NCBI GenBank assembly: GCA_030248225.1
Contig: JASANE010003155.1
Span: 1-64,000 of the forward strand
Length of the DNA stretch: 64,000 nt
Origin: Trileptium ribeirensis
Taxonomy: Eukaryota > Nematoda > Enoplea > Enoplida > Thoracostomopsidae
Reading direction: 5' to 3'
Shown in pieces: positions 13,901-24,240 of the stretch. The translations under genes were made by a program, and so were the position numbers. Under the pieces are notes generated by a model that saw only the letters and a list, made by a program, of their open reading frames with translations, was not told the DNA's origin and made no database searches. The first letter of the stretch is position 1; each line of letters begins with the position of its first letter.

Positions 13901-16030
13901 TATTTTTGGTTAGACACAACTGCCCGAAAGCAGGAAGCAAATTCCGAAAACAGCATAAGGCAACAACGCGTTGATTTTGACAAATCATGGATATCGATCG
14001 CAGCAACACGCTGATCGAATGGCAGTGGCCATGGCACTTGCGTTAGGTGGCCTGAAGGAGAGACCCGGCCATAGGCTAGGGTTCGCGGAATTGATATATA
14101 TATAAATAATTTTTGCTGTATCATGTTTCTGCTGTTCCTGATCTAATCGGTCAGCGATTGAAAATGTCGTAATACTGGCTGGTACCGCGTTATTTCATTT
14201 AATCCGTGGAACTATATAAAACTGAGAGGATTCTGTCATTTAAGTAACGAATTAAAATATATCAAAATGATATTTACGGGTTTCAAACGTAGACAAAGAT
14301 CCTTCAATTGAAGACTATAATATATATGGAGCTTAGGTTCTTTCGGTAAGAGTAAAATAAGAAATATATTCGAAAAAGGTAGAAAAATACAGACAGTAAA
14401 ATAATTTTACTTATGCATTCGAAAAATGAAGAAAACAAGGATAGGCAGTAAAATAATTTCAATATATAAATCTAAATTAACAAAGAATTATGTACTTACG
14501 TTATTATGTTACATCGTGACAGCGGTTGTCAGACAGGTTACGAGTACACAGTTTCCTGCGAAATAAAATTCCTGAGCAAAATTTTATTTTAAATATTGAC
14601 GAGCGTGAAAAAATTGCAGAAATTTGAAATTGTAGTTAAAACACTTTACTAATGTGCAAATAATTTAAGGAAATTTTATGTTTTTATTTGCACGAAAGGC
14701 AAAAGAACAAAATGGTTTAGTCAAATCTGAAACTTGTGTCATTCTCAAATAATAGTTTGCATTATTTGTGCAGCGTAATATAGCCGTGTATTTATAGTTT
14801 ATTATTGATAGGACAAATATATCAGTTAAAGTCATAAGTGAAATGCATGCTAAACCTTTTCGACAAACCGATGCCTTAGCTTTGCATCTTATATAGCAGT
14901 TAGAGTAAACGTAAAAGTCTGTTACGCACGAACCCTTGGCACTAAACTGTTTCTCAAACCGTAATGACATAGCACCCCTAACGGTGCCTTGAAGGGATTG
15001 GAAATGTGGCAAGAATATTTTTGACACGATTACATTTAGGTTTTTGCCGTTGGGGAAAATGATATTGTAATCGTAGATGAGCATTTAATACTTGTTTATC
15101 TACAGGGCAACATTTTCTGCGTTAGGTCTGCGCAATTGTAACACAATCGACATAATATTCTTTTGAATAACTAAGCTGACCTAAAAGCTTCTTGTTACAT
15201 TATACATATCGACGGTCTCAATAATTATAGCCTAGTGCTCGTAAAGGATACGGAGAGGCGTAACATTTATATATCATGGTGTGTTCGCCATGCAGCTCCA
15301 ACTTTAGTTACTAAAACCACATGTCCCAAAAAAGCGAAACAACGTTGCAAAACAATCGTTGTAAACTATTTCATCGCTAGTTATTATAGAGAGATTCTGG
15401 GTTTAATTCACATGGAATTGCCTTAAACTTAGAAAAATTCTGATACAATAAGAATACATTAACTAATACAACACTAGAATAGTAATTATAGCTACGTAGC
15501 TGCTTTCTACTGAATTGTGCTAATGCGTCGCCGGTTCGGAATTTCGGCCTTCCATTTTTACACACTTCGTTTTCTACACACATCATTTAAACTCAATGTT
15601 GAAGTAATTTATACGCCTTCTTAAAGAATAAACATGCGCTTTAATACAGGTATGTTTTGCAACCGTTTTTCCATGATTGCAGAATTTGACTGTTTGGAAG
15701 TTTATATATGTTTAAAAGCAAGATATTTTTATCTTATCGCTTTCTATCCTTATTAAGGCAGGACAATTTGCGTTGCCGATTTTCATCCAAAATTCATCTT
15801 GGCGTGTATTAAACTTTTTCAATAACCAGTAAATAGTTTTGTTTTTCGATTTTAGTATCAAGTCTTCGTATGCAAACCACTTGTTTCCTTTTTAAACTAT
15901 ATCTATATTTTCCATCAAGTTCAGTTTGGTTTGCTATAAGAATGAATCATTAGTTTTTGGAAAAAATAGTTTCAGCGTGAAATAATTAAATCTTTTCATC
16001 TCGGATATTACACCACACAGTACTAAGTAC
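7920..16030. other. AT-rich DNA without a supportable gene
   Basis: No open frame with recognisable domains. The block at 10780-11400 is GC-richer, with CACGGGGTAAGCCCTGCC and TATCCCTTGGCCACCATGTG, and may be a transposon or LTR relic, but no partner copy lies in the window. A GC-richer patch at 13930-14090 is likewise unassigned. Confidence 0.4.
14665..15084 (-). other. Open frame of 139 codons, coding status unknown
   Basis: This is long for such AT-rich DNA and contains eight Cys. I see no signal peptide, domain or motif I recognise, no obvious splice-site context and no neighbour that would explain it. Chance is the simpler reading. Confidence 0.15.
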
Positions 16031-16034
16031 ACCT

Positions 16035-16440
16035 TTGACAACAGGACGTCTGCGGCACCCCATGTTTTATACAATTTTTAAGGGTTGTTAACTATCGGTG
16101 TTGTCATATCACAACAGTGTCAGACACCATGTCTTCTTAGCAGTTTTGTTGACGATGTTTGCATCACTGACAGTATGCAGGTTGGCAAGATGCTGTGACG
16201 CACACCGTCAATAAAACTACTAAGAAAACATGATGTCCTTGGCACCGTCAGAAAATAAAACGTACGCAATTAACAAACCCTCAACAACAGGGTGTCTTGG
16301 ACACCCCATATTTTTTTAGAATTTTCAAGGTTGGTTAACTACGGGTGTTGTCAATTTCCGACGGTGTCAAGGAGATTGTGTCGTCTTAGTAGTTTTATTG
16401 ACCGTACGCGGCATACCATCTTGTCAAGATGCGCTTGGTC
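16035..16440. repeat. Tandem copies of an inverted-repeat element
   Basis: Arms at about 16200-16258 and 16351-16413 are inverted copies of roughly 56 bp. Both contain TCAATAAAACTACTAAGA and a CTTGGCACCGTCAG-like end. A third arm at about 16109-16170 and a repeat of the ACAACAGG...CACCCCAT segment (16039 and about 16285) show a duplication offset of about 246 bp. The family recurs at 3.08 kb. Confidence 0.65.
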
Positions 16441-17049
16441 TGGATGCAAATATCGAGACTTTCTAAAAACTAACAATGGAATGTACAACAAATATACAAA
16501 CCAGCATTTATGCTACCAGCTTCGCATGGAATGCACGCCTCTCCTGCTGACACCACCAAACATACAATGGACCTTTCCTCTACCATGAATACTATTATTT
16601 TAAAAATCCAAGACCTCTACTTTCTGCTCTAGTGAATGCATAACTTCCCCATGCGCATTTGCAAAATTTTACACGAAAATTCGTCAGGAATAGGTACAAT
16701 AGCTTGACAAGTCAAATACTGTTAATGTTTGAGATTATTTTAACTGATTTGCAGTTTATGGTATTTCGGTTGGGCCATTCCAAAAGGGTTGTTGCGAAAT
16801 GCTAAGCACGATACTGCTACATGTAGACGGTGTCCATTACTGTTAATTGGCGAAGAAATGATAGCTAAAGAACGGTGTGTACGGCAATATGATATAAATG
16901 CAGTAACTAGAGGTATGTTGTGCTTTAAAAATTGAGTTACGACATGGCTGTTATCTTGTTTTACAGCCTACACTGTATGGCGACGGCTGCAAGAGTACAA
17001 AAGTTGCGGCCAAAGTTAAGCTGAGGGGCTTAATTAATTCCCGTGGAAT

Positions 17050-17230
17050 TGGACACAAATTTTTCTTTCAACAAGGCCTGTGAATTTTCATACGGGGATT
17101 TTAGATTCGAGAATCTGGGAATCGTCAATTTGAGAATCGGGTATTTTGAAGTTTGAGATTAGGGAATCGGTATTAAGGAATCGTACATGCGGGAATTATG
17201 AAATTAGGAATCGGGAATTTGTTAATTGCC
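17050..17230. repeat. Degenerate short repeats built on GGGAATCG
   Basis: Words such as GAGAATC, GGGAATCG, TTAGGAATCGG and GGAATCGT recur every 18-25 bp. This is a decayed minisatellite. A similar patch lies at about 24900-24960. Confidence 0.4.
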
Positions 17231-17572
17231 GTCGATTTATTGGCTTTTGTTATTGTTCGCCACCTAGGCCACTTTTTCATAAATCCGGTTCTGCACAAAC
17301 CCGACAATAAAATGTGATTCTGATATTATAAGATACAATTCTTGATATAGCCGTCGTATTAAGAACTTAATACCTCTATGCCCATTATCAGAGCTAGAGG
17401 CGGAAAAAAAGACAGATTTTCAATCGCGACTCCTTTTGAACCATACCGGAATCGGACCTACTCTCTCGAAAATAGACCAGGCTCAGGTCGGTTCGTAAAG
17501 GATCTTAAAAGTAAAAATTGGTGATTCTTTATTATCTATTACAATTATTAATATGTATATAAACAAACAAGT

Positions 17573-17606
17573 GAATTATATATATATATACATATATATA
17601 TATACA
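17573..17606. repeat. (TA)n microsatellite
   Basis: Alternating TA interrupted by one ACA, just upstream of the recognisable part of the plus-strand LINE remnant. Confidence 0.8.
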
Positions 17607-17609
17607 GTT

Positions 17610-19660
17610 GGTGAAGCCACATATACATTTGGCAGGTATGCTTTGGGCAGTTTAAACGACAACGGATTTCGACTTTCGTCATTTGCCGAAGTGTCGGACC
17701 TGTTCATCAGTAGTACCCCTTTGATGCACAAAAGAGCGACACCTTAAGACCTGGCAAGCCCCCGATGCCCTGTATCGTATACAGTATGACTTTAATCTGC
17801 TAAAATGTGGTTGTTGTACTCTTGTCGGTCCTACATCGGTAACACAGTTAACACGATTACGCCATGCTTGTATTATGCTTCTCAGAACCACGTTTGCCAA
17901 AAGCTTCCGACGTCCTGATGTATATGGTATTTTTGACCGACCGCTATAAATCTTGACTCAAACGTTGATAACATGTGGAATAAAATTAGCGGCACCCTGT
18001 TGGCGGAAACTCAAAGTGTCGCTAAAGTCTGCTCAAACAAAACGTGTACTTGGGTGTCGAACGTCTCTTTGAAGCTAGCCAAGCAAGCTAAAGTAACCTA
18101 TGTTGACAAGATAAGACGGATTCTACGACGAAATTCTGATAGCAATATAAAAAAGATTCTGATGCTTACTGGCCGCTCATTGCTTGACGAACTCAATCAC
18201 GACAATCATGTGAGTGACCACAAAAAATTTTTCAACAAAATCTGAGAAATCTCCACTCGATCTGGCGCAATCAGTGAAACTACTGTACATGCGTCAAAGT
18301 GCAATATTATCCGCGATCAAACAAATAGATTAGAGCAATGGAGGGAGCATTTCGATCAACTCCTGAATGCAACGCACCAGAAGAGACTATCAAACTCGCC
18401 GATTTGGATTACCACGGCGAATACGGCATCAGTAGTCCTGAAACACAGCCTTCGACTTCCGAGACAACTGACGCTATTAAAGTGCTAAAATCGGGTAAAG
18501 CACCAGGTGTTGGCGGAGTACCACCAGAGGTCTTCAGAGCTGCATTGCAGCTTTTGGCGTCCGCGTTGGGGATACTGTTTGAGGTAATATGGCATCAAGA
18601 GTGCATACCCGCGGAATGGAGCACAGCGGTGTTTTTGCCGTTTTATAAAAGAAAGGCAATTCCACGCAATGCAAAAACTATGGAGGCATATCGCTGCTTT
18701 CGATGGCGCTGAAAGCACTGGACTCATGGTTCTGAATAGATTCCGTCCTTGCTGCGAGGATTTCAAATACGAACACCAGGCCGACTTTCGCCTTGGCCGT
18801 AGTTGTGCGGACCAATTCTTCACCATTCGGCAGCTACTGCAAACTTGCCATGAATGCTGTCGTAGTACGTTGGTTGCACTTGTTGACTTCCGAGCCGCCT
18901 GTGACTCAGTCGACAACGAATCACTATTCGCCATGATGGAGGGACAGGAATCCCCGATAAGCTGGTTCGGATGACTAGAACAGTGTACGGCAACACTGAA
19001 GCTGTTATACGCGGCTACAATTCTACCTCAGCGGCGTTTTCTATAAAGACTACTGTAAGGCAAAGCTCTATACTGTCTCCCACGCTTTTCAGCTGGGCAG
19101 TCAGGAGTAGCTCTGATAAGCCAATTGATCTCACCGAAGTCCTCGATGTGAGGTGTTGGGCAGCGCCGCGCATAGCATTACTATCCAACTCTGCCCCTAG
19201 GCTGTAGCCAACGCTACTGAAGCTCAGTGCTTCTGCTAGGTTGGTCTGAATATGATGGCGAAAAGACCAAGCTAATCCACTTCAGCTGCAAGCCAGTACT
19301 GTAGGTAGAAGGACATCCGCTTGAAGTGGCGGATGAGTTCCCATTCCTCGGTTCATTGGTATGGGCGGGACGTCGTCGGAGATCGTCAATAGAGTTGCTA
19401 AATCATCTAAAGCGTACATTTGTTTTAGTAAAACCTTGTTGTGGCGCAGAGACATTACGCAGCAAACAAAGCTAAAAGTCTTCCGAGCAGCCATCATGAC
19501 ATGCTTGCTTTATGCCTGTAAAATGTGGGTGGTTCGATAAAGCGACAGTTCCCGGCTCAACGCCTTTGAGATGATGTGCCACCGCCATATCCTAGGCGTT
19601 TCGCTACTAGATTATATTCAAAAAGCGGCTATTCGACGACAGTGTTGACAACGCACACAA
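17610..19660 (+). mobile_element. Dead RTE-like non-LTR retrotransposon (LINE) remnant
   Basis: This is a 5'-truncated LINE whose endonuclease and reverse transcriptase pieces are scattered over all three frames. The segment at about 17630-17730 resembles the later part of an APE endonuclease (FGRYALGSLNDNGFRL). At 18333 it reads EQWREHFDQLLNA, then LKSGKAPGVGGVPPEVF near 18490, GRSCADQFFTIRQLL near 18797, the RT motif A region VALVDFRAACDSVD near 18870, RQSSILSPTLF near 19061 and LLSNSAPRL near 19180. The RT motif C region (x-A-D-D) is destroyed, and RQG has become RQS. It ends near a short ATTCA repeat that abuts the next LINE. Related elements are common in flukes, from memory. Confidence 0.85.
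18338..19207 (+). pseudogene. Reverse transcriptase core of the plus-strand LINE, frameshifted
   Basis: Three successive open pieces (18338-18712, 18669-18974, 18971-19207) lie in different frames yet follow one another as fingers and palm of one RT domain. Catalytic Asp of motif A is present; the second catalytic pair is lost. Not functional. Confidence 0.85.
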
Positions 19661-19675
19661 TTCAATTCAATTTAG
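19657..19675. repeat. Short ATTCA pentamer tract at the junction of two LINEs
   Basis: AATTCAATTCAATTTAGG lies where the plus-strand LINE ends and the minus-strand LINE ends, tail to tail. Short tandem 3' tails are typical of RTE and CR1-like LINEs, so it could be the tail of either. Confidence 0.5.
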
Positions 19676-19712
19676 GCGTCCACCCGGTTTGGGTAAGCCA
19701 ACCATATCGAGA

Positions 19713-20170
19713 TTAGATGCAGTTTCGTAGGTGCCGCGCCATATTTGACGCAGATTTCCACTCTCCACAGTTCTCGCACTGTTTCCACCGAGCCCGATAC
19801 GACCTTGTGGAGGACAAGCCAGGATCGTGTGTCTCGGGGTCTTCCGGTCCTTGTCTTTGTCGCTCCGCCCCCAACTGTCTGCCCCCGCAGTTCCATCGAT
19901 GCCTCGCTACATTTGACCTCCCGACTTCGTCCCCGCATATGTGGCAGACAACCCTGTCGACCGATGTTGCCTGCTGCGTTGACCGGCAGCATTTGACGTG
20001 ATTCTTCAAGTTCGCTTGTTGCTTGAACGCCATTCCGCAGTTGCCGCACTCGGAACTCGTGGCATCATTCGCTTCCCGATGCATTCTTTTCGCATGTACC
20101 GTCAAGCCGGCCTTGGATTTGCAGACCTTGCCGCATCCGGCTCATTTGTACCTCCACCCCGTCGGTGACG
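19713..20170 (-). pseudogene. C-terminal zinc-finger array of the LINE
   Basis: Four Cys/His fingers in a row follow the RT. The first is CGKVCKSKAGLTVHAKRMH, whose first Cys codon is now TGA. Then come CGNCGMAFKQQANLKNHVKC, CHICGDEVGRSNVARHRWNC and CENCGEWKSASNMARHLRNC. The first is C2H2-like and the others are C-x2-C-x11/12-H-x2/3-C. Such fingers may bind the RNA or target DNA. A single CCHC-like motif is usual for LINEs, so four is notable. Confidence 0.8.
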
Positions 20171-20736
20171 GTATCCAGTGTTGCCGCTGACTCCGATTTC
20201 CCGGACCCTCGTGCGGACGAACTTTGCCTTGCGACCATTCCCACGCCAGTATGTGCTTCATTCGAGTTGCCACAATCCTCCGCCACCCCAACCGGTCACG
20301 GGCCAGCTGCTCGACATCGTCGGGGTCAACGTTAGCTTCTTTTAATAGCTTCCTCCAGTAGGCCACGGTGTTGCAATGTTCCGCCCTAGAGCGCGGAATA
20401 TCCTCGAGGCCAGGGCTCCAGCCGGCCTTGGATTTGCAGACCTTGCCGCATCCGGCTCATTTGTACCTCCACCCCGTCGGTGACGGTATCCTGTGTTGCC
20501 GCTGACTCCGATTTCCCGGACCCTCGTGCGGACGAACTTTGCCTTGCGACCATTCCCACGCCAGTATGTGCTTCATTCGAGTTGCCACAATCCTCCGCCA
20601 CCCCAACCGGTCACGGGCCAGCTGCTCGACATCGTCGGGGTCAACGTTAGCTTCTTTTAATAGCTTCCTCCAGTAGGCCACGGTGTTGCAATGTTCCGCC
20701 CAAGAGCGCGGAATATCCTCGGCTCCAGCCGAGCAC
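20107..20736. repeat. 315-bp tandem duplication inside the LINE
   Basis: CCGGCCTTGGATTTGCAGAC begins at 20107 and again at 20422. The following sequence is nearly identical through the CGGTGTTGCAATGTTCCGCC block, with few differences (for example ATCCAGTG against ATCCTGTG). Since 315 is a multiple of three, it would not itself shift the frame. The high identity shows it arose late. Confidence 0.95.
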
Positions 20737-21114
20737 AGCTTGTTTCGTCACGCGGCTGTTGTCCATCCGTACAATATGGCCAATCCGTTGCAGAGTCCGT
20801 TCCTCGACTTTCTTACGTATCGACGCCACACCCAGCTCTTTTCGAACATCGTACATATTGCGTCCCTGCTGCTCCATTTGCACCAGCGGCGGCCCCGTCT
20901 TGCTGTTCCACACGTATCTGTACGCGCGATCGACAACCGATTGCATGGACTTCAACTCCTTGATATGCCAGCTTCGCGTGTGGCAGTCGAACAGCATCGT
21001 GCTCTCAATGCATGCCTCGATGACCCTGGCCTGTACCTTGTTCGGTAGGCGGCTGTGCATCACGCGTTTCTTCACCATTGCGCAGCTGCGCGTCCTCCGT
21101 CGACGCTCCTTCAC
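20390..21114 (-). pseudogene. LINE RT C-terminal domain and connector
   Basis: 21114-20647 covers the thumb-side region (MVKKRVMHSRLPNKVQARVI, DRAYRYVWNSKTGPP, GHIVRMDNSRVTK). Near 20705 the frame changes into NTVAYWRKLLKEANVDPDDV, ARDRLGWRRIVATRMKHI. This last segment is present twice because of the tandem duplication. Confidence 0.75.
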
Positions 21115-21126
21115 ATCTTCATCCCA

Positions 21127-21922
21127 TCAGAGCCATACTCCCAGCATCCGCACGCCCCGGCTGCCGTCGCTCCCGAACTCCAGCGCCTCCTCTTTTGCCT
21201 CATTATTCTTTTCTTCCCACTCCGCCATTGATTCCTTCACAGCTGCCACCCCCGCTTCCAGCTCCGCCCGATTCCCCATGATCGTAGCGTCATCCGCGAA
21301 GAGTGAGCTGGTTATCATTACCGTCCCGCTTCCCAATGGTGGCTGTCTGGCTGCTTTCTTGGCGGTAGCGACGAACCCGGTATCCATCTCCATTGAAACC
21401 CAGCCTCCTGGTCGTTGTCGACTGCTCTGGTTGACCGGACCCTTTCTCCCGCCGCATCACCGCTTGGTGGTATATGTTGAACAGGATTGGGGATGTAGGA
21501 CATCCTTCCCGGAGGCCCCGTTCTGGCATCCACGTGTCGCCTATTTCCGCCCGCCCCCGCACCCTGTATTGCGTAGTTTCGTACAAATCCTGAATGACAT
21601 GCATCATCCGACCTTTGAGCCCATAACGCGCCAGCAGCGCCCAGAGCGCCGGCTTATTCGCCCTCGGATTCTGGAGGTCTAACAGTCTCGCGTGCGGGTC
21701 TCCTGGCGCAGGTTGATGCCCGACGCTGTCGCCTGTTGCTTCCAAACATTTCCTGCGGTAACACTCGTCTTCTTGGATGCGGACAAACACTTGAGTGGCA
21801 TCTGCTGTAGACCGGCCGCTGCTGAAACCATTTTGATTTTCGTCCATGAGGCCTAGCTCCTCCGACCACTTCCTCATACGCGACGATATCACTCTCGCCA
21901 GGATCCGGCTGACCATCGGCAA
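21127..21922 (-). pseudogene. LINE reverse transcriptase palm
   Basis: Two overlapping pieces. 21922-21290 has ILARVISSRMRKW, NQNGFSSGRSTADA, LLDLQNPRANKPALW (motif A region) and LREGCPTSPILFN. 21393-21127 has SLFADDATIMG, the intact catalytic F-A-D-D. A frameshift lies between them at about 21385. A residue or two around motif A may be missing. Confidence 0.85.
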
Positions 21923-23590
21923 CAGGCATACCCCCTGTAGTTATTTCGGTTTTTGCGGTCGCCTTTCTTGAACAGCGGAACAACCAGGCCCGTTTTCACG
22001 CTGTCCGGCCACTTGTCGGCTCTGTTGCAGAACATGTACATCACCATTTCGACTACTGTCCGCTTGACATCATCTGACGCACACTTTATGTATATCATCC
22101 TCAGTCCGTCCTGCCCCGGCGCGGACTCTTTTATCTTTGCCCATTCGCGTTGGATCTCGTCCGTCGTCGGCGTCCGGTTCAAGTCTCTCGCTGCAGCTGT
22201 GGCTTCCAGCACTGCCCGGAGATCAACGGCTTTTCCAACAGCGTGGTTTAGGGCATCCGGTTCCCTTTCATAGCGGTCTGATGTCACTTTCTCAAAATGT
22301 TGCTTGATTTCTGTAGCCGAGAAACCGTCGGCGCTGGCGGGTTTGGTGTACCGACCTCCGATCTTGCTCAAAGCTTTGTAAACCGAGCCGATATCCCCTC
22401 TGGCGTTTGCGTCGTTGCACTCCGCGATCAAGTTCTCCCACCACGCCGTCTCCCATTCCTTCGGTTTATTCTTGTACCGTCGTCGAGCGGTTCTCAGCTG
22501 ATCACGGATTTGGACAGTTTGAGGAGTATCGTCGGCGTGCTGCTCCCGTTCCCGTCGTCTTGCGGCGATTAGCGTCGCAATCTTCTGCTGGAACCCCCGG
22601 CATTGGGCGTCCTTCCCCACGAGCCAAGGAGCCGTCACCGCGCCGTTATAAGTCCCAAACGTCTCTTTCGCAGTGTCCGTTAATTGCCCGAGGAAGTCGT
22701 CCCATCCCACATCCGTGTGCTCCAACCGCGTTTCCGTCTCACGCTTGAACTTGTCCCGTTTCTCGTCCGCCCGCAGGCATTCCCATTTGATGTTCAGAGC
22801 TTTGGTTCGTGTCACCGCCCTACGCGCCGCTGGCCTTAGTACTACTGTTCGATTGATGACGATCTTCTTCGGCCGGTGGTCGGAGAAAACATCAACTGCC
22901 TCGGTCTTGATCGATCTAACCAAAGCGCGTCTTTGCGGTGCTTTTCCGATGAATTCGTCCAACTCGAACCATCGCCGCAGCGCCCGGTGGTACCAGGTCC
23001 CCCTGGCCCTGTGATCCACGAAACTGTTCAGCCATGACAGCCCATTTTCCGCGCACCACCTAACGAGATCCAGGACCGCCTCGTTCGTCTCGCCCAGGCC
23101 GTACCGCCCTCTGGAGCTGTCGTTCACCCCCGCTTGCGCGGGGCCGATGGTGGCATTTACAACACCCTCGATTAACAGAGTCTCTTTGCTGTTGCCCTTC
23201 GCCAACAGTCCTTCCAGCTCCGCTCTAAAGGTGTCCATCGCCTCTGCCCCCTGGCTCCACAGTGGTTGGTAAATGGCAACAAGTCGCATGCGCTGTATCA
23301 CCACCGTCTTCGTACGCTCACCCAGATGCCTTTGTGACACACTCGGCAGCCATTTATGCAGAGAACGCCATGAAGCGCGATAGCCGTCTTCGTGGAGTGG
23401 ATGACAGCCCATTGATGCTCGTTCCGGCCGATCCACGTGATGCCGGTGTTGCTAGTTGTAATCTCGGTCAGCATCAGCGTGTCCCATCCTCTACTATCAC
23501 AGTACTCAAGGATGCCCCGCAGCCGTCGGTACTTGTTATCCTGTAGCGAGGTCCGCTGGAGATTCCACGTGACGATGGTTTGACTTTGGC
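21889..23590 (-). pseudogene. LINE APE endonuclease and start of reverse transcriptase
   Basis: The stretch 23590-23437 reads TWNLQRTSLQDN and then GWDTLMLTEITTSN, the first endonuclease motifs with the catalytic Glu, and then shifts frame into a 515-codon piece (23436-21889). This contains DHRARGTWYHRALRRWFELD and FSDHRPKKIV (catalytic Asp-His pair) and a long charged linker. It then enters the RT at APGQDGLRM and VVPLFKKGDRKNRNNYRG. A frameshift in a C-run near 21930 ends it. Confidence 0.85.
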
Positions 23591-23690
23591 CTTCAGGGGG
23601 CTATCCAACCACTGCTTCCGTTTGGTGTCCGCCCTTTGTACCCTTTTGTCTCGCCGCCTTTCGCGTCGCCGCTGCTTTCCAAACTCCGTC

Positions 23691-24038
23691 TTATCCCTCT
23701 TCCGCTCCTGAAAGCCCAGGTCCTGGGTTCGGGTGGATGTCGGTGTACAGCTGCATCCACACAAGTCGCGTCACATGTCGTCGCTGCATCGTCACTCGAT
23801 ATGGTTTGTTGCCGATCATTTGTTTACCGAGATGAAAGCAGTGGCCACTGCTCTCCGCTCCGTTGCCCTCGATGAGACGTGTCACTGGGCCTCGGTTACC
23901 CATGCCCGCGACAGCCCCGATCGGGACCTGGTGTTTCTTTTGCCGCTTGAAGCGTTCCCGCTTGCCACCTCGAGGAGGTAAAACACCCGGGTCGAGGAGG
24001 TGCAAATCCGAAAATTCGTCACCCCAGCGACAATGCAC
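23691..24038 (-). pseudogene. LINE N-terminal region with 2A-like motif
   Basis: The open piece is basic and ends in LYTDIHPNPGPGLSGAEEG. DxExNPGP motifs make ribosomes skip a peptide bond and occur at the N-terminus of several LINE proteins. Here His stands where Glu is usual, so activity is uncertain. It is followed by a frame change into the endonuclease. Confidence 0.6.
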
Positions 24039-24240
24039 ACACTTGGCGATACAAGCGGCGTCGTCTTGGTGTTGTGTTGCGTATGAAACGTGACCGGTTT
24101 CCTAAAATGGTATACTTCTTTTTTTGCCATATGCCGGATGGAAGCGAAGACGAGGAAGAGGATTGGAGACGTGAGGACGAATTGTTAAGCGCGAAATGGA
24201 GGCCGCCTTCGGTGACATTTCAGAGCGCAGATGGTCACGC

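Larger units (their letters stand above)
19680..24240 (-). mobile_element. GC-rich LINE with 2A-like motif, APE endonuclease, RT and zinc fingers
   Basis: This is a near full-length non-LTR retrotransposon, strikingly more GC-rich than its surroundings. In order on the minus strand it has an N-terminal region with DIHPNPGP (23742-23719), an APE-type endonuclease (TWNLQR near 23580, SDHRP near 22880), an RT with GFSSGRSTADA and the catalytic FADD (near 21300), a Trp-rich connector (AYWRKLLKEANVD, DRLGWRR) and a zinc-finger array. Frameshifts separate most domains, and a 315-bp tandem duplication interrupts the 3' part. The element is dead. The outer ends are judged from base composition only. 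The clade is uncertain; the APE endonuclease excludes R2-like elements. Confidence 0.85.

Noticed and set aside
17553..17747. 64-codon host open frame after the (TA)n tract
   Set aside because: Its second half reads as a decayed APE endonuclease piece of the LINE remnant.
19713..20105. Stand-alone zinc-finger transcription factor gene
   Set aside because: The fingers continue directly from the LINE reverse transcriptase in order, strand and base composition, so they belong to the LINE.
20759..21682. 307-codon open frame on the plus strand
   Set aside because: Antisense shadow of the GC-rich LINE reverse transcriptase on the minus strand.
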